Positions 63,044 to 64,000 of a DNA stretch of 64,000 nucleotides are shown here, in pieces; the first letter of the stretch is position 1; every line of letters starts with the position of its first letter. The DNA is taken from NCBI RefSeq assembly GCF_022234545.1, contig NZ_JAIEUI010000001.1, positions 124,001-188,000 of the forward strand, in the 5' to 3' direction. The stretch is from Paenibacillus piscarius. Its GTDB lineage: Bacteria > Bacillota > Bacilli > Paenibacillales > Paenibacillaceae. The position numbers and the translations under genes are program-made. The notes under the pieces are model-generated. The model was not told where the DNA came from. It saw only the letters and a list, made by a program, of their open reading frames with translations, and ran no database searches.

Positions 63044-64000
63044 ATGATACCACAACAGGGCGAAGATCGGAATTATATCCTCTGCTACACCCGGCTGCCG
63101 CAGGAGGATATCGTGTATGCTCCGAAGCTTGCGCATAGTATGCATCTTGCCTGCAGTGCAGACGGCATAAGCTATCAGGCGCTGAACCATAACTCGGGTG
63201 TTCTGTTCGCCAAGGCAACCGAGAATGCAGACGGAACGCTCCGGGCCAAAAGCCTGAAGCAGCCGTACCTCTTCCAGACAGCGGACGGGAGCTTCGGCGT
63301 CATTGCCGTGCGGACGGAGGCTGCAGGTGAACCCGATGAAGAGAGCAAAGGGAAGGTGCTGGTATTCTCATCCGGGGATCTGCTGCAATACACGGAGATT
63401 GGGCTGCTGGAGCTTAAAGCCGATACGTATGTGAGCGATGTTGCGTGCACCTATGACTCTGAGCGTAAGGTGTACGAGATTCACTGGACGGATGAGGACG
63501 GCCAAGGCTATGAGAATACAATCGCCGATATTATGAGGCTGAGGGGCATTTCTGCACCGGAAGAAGCGCAGCCGCTCACGGCAGATACAATATCTACAGA
63601 TATCGAAGGCATTCTGCCGCGCAATGTGATTGCTGTACCCGAAGAGATTGGCCGCAGGCTCCGCTTCAAGCTTACCGTTCCTGAGAATGTGGCCGTGGTG
63701 GTCCCTGACCGGATAAGCGCGGCTTCGCCGGAGGAGCTGAAGGCAGTCCGGGCGACCGCGCTGTACAGCGACGGCACGCAGGCATCCAAGCGGGTGAACT
63801 GGGATACGTCCGCTATCGATTGGGACAAGGCGGGTACCTACAAGATCACGGGTGAGATCCATCAGGACCATTTTGCATTCCCTATTGCACTGAACCGCGC
63901 AGACCCCTGCATTACGAAATGGAAAGGAAAATATTATTTCATCGCGACTAATGATGCGGATAAGGAACATACGCTGTATATGAGGGAAGCGGATACAATT
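63044..64000 (+). CDS. GH43-family hydrolase with Ig-like domain (3' end outside window)
   Basis: 319 codons to the window edge without a stop. Same architecture as the gene at 31969: N-terminal partial propeller (ILCYTRLPQEDIVYAPKLAHSMHLA), Ig-like segment (ATALYSDGTQASKRVNWDT), then the start of the catalytic propeller with RADPCITKWKGKYYFIATNDADKEHT containing the catalytic Asp. ATG 63044 lies about 9 bp after AAAGG. No signal peptide. It is divergent from the araC gene at 62081. Function as for 31969: arabinofuranosidase/xylosidase type, specificity unresolved. Confidence 0.87.
   Translation, partial: MIPQQGEDRNYILCYTRLPQEDIVYAPKLAHSMHLACSADGISYQALNHNSGVLFAKATENADGTLRAKSLKQPYLFQTADGSFGVIAVRTEAAGEPDEESKGKVLVFSSGDLLQYTEIGLLELKADTYVSDVACTYDSERKVYEIHWTDEDGQGYENTIADIMRLRGISAPEEAQPLTADTISTDIEGILPRNVIAVPEEIGRRLRFKLTVPENVAVVVPDRISAASPEELKAVRATALYSDGTQASKRVNWDTSAIDWDKAGTYKITGEIHQDHFAFPIALNRADPCITKWKGKYYFIATNDADKEHTLYMREADTI

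Overview
The window looks like chromosomal DNA of a Paenibacillus-type Bacillota bacterium. The evidence is strong AGGAGG ribosome-binding sites, moderate-to-high GC coding sequence, YesM/YesN-type two-component pairs beside lipoprotein-LplB-YtcP sugar ABC transporters, many AraC regulators, and a dense set of plant cell-wall glycoside hydrolases. This assignment is inferred from gene content; there is no rRNA or other taxonomic marker here. No tRNA, rRNA, CRISPR array, insertion sequence or phage gene was seen.

Layout. (1) 1-3946: a GAPDH paralogue (minus strand, cut by the window edge), a divergent TetR repressor, a RarD-type permease and an SDR-type NAD(P)-binding protein. An identical 30-bp operator sits in front of gap/tetR and again in front of the SDR gene. 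(2) 4551-10407: a complete cydABCD operon (cytochrome bd oxidase and its assembly exporter). (3) 10547-14105: an A+T-richer pair of peptide-exporter-like ABC genes with no visible substrate gene. (4) 14102-22889: a divergent GH95-like enzyme/AraC pair, a LURP-one protein with a sigma-W-like promoter, a secreted WG-repeat protein, a type-B carboxylesterase and another AraC gene. (5) 23092-30228: ABC importer A with its sensor kinase and response regulator. (6) 30598-45121: GH8, two GH43, GH31, an L-fucose/L-galactose-type oxidative segment (aldo-keto reductase, lactonase, Zn-dehydrogenase) and a GH95 fucosidase. (7) 45653-54384: ABC importer B with one kinase and two response regulators. (8) 54501-64000: intracellular GH10 xylanase, GH43 enzymes, a second GH31 and the start of another GH43 at the window edge.

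How it works together: none of the ten complete glycoside hydrolases, nor the partial one, shows a convincing signal peptide. Two lipoprotein-dependent importers carry perfect or near-perfect CcpA cre boxes. The most likely scheme is import of xylan, arabinoxylan or fucosylated xyloglucan oligosaccharides followed by cytoplasmic trimming. Six cupin-AraC genes are all on the minus strand, and each is divergent from an operon of the plus strand, so the locus reads as a row of regulated modules.

The most unusual non-coding signal is a family of tandem arrays with a 51-bp period whose units form hairpins. They occur at about 4.1, 45.3 and 61.8 kb as one homologous family. A sequence-unrelated array with the same 51-bp period lies at 30.3-30.5 kb, and a degenerate one at 21.9 kb. 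The five gene-free gaps longer than 300 bp are exactly the five that contain them.
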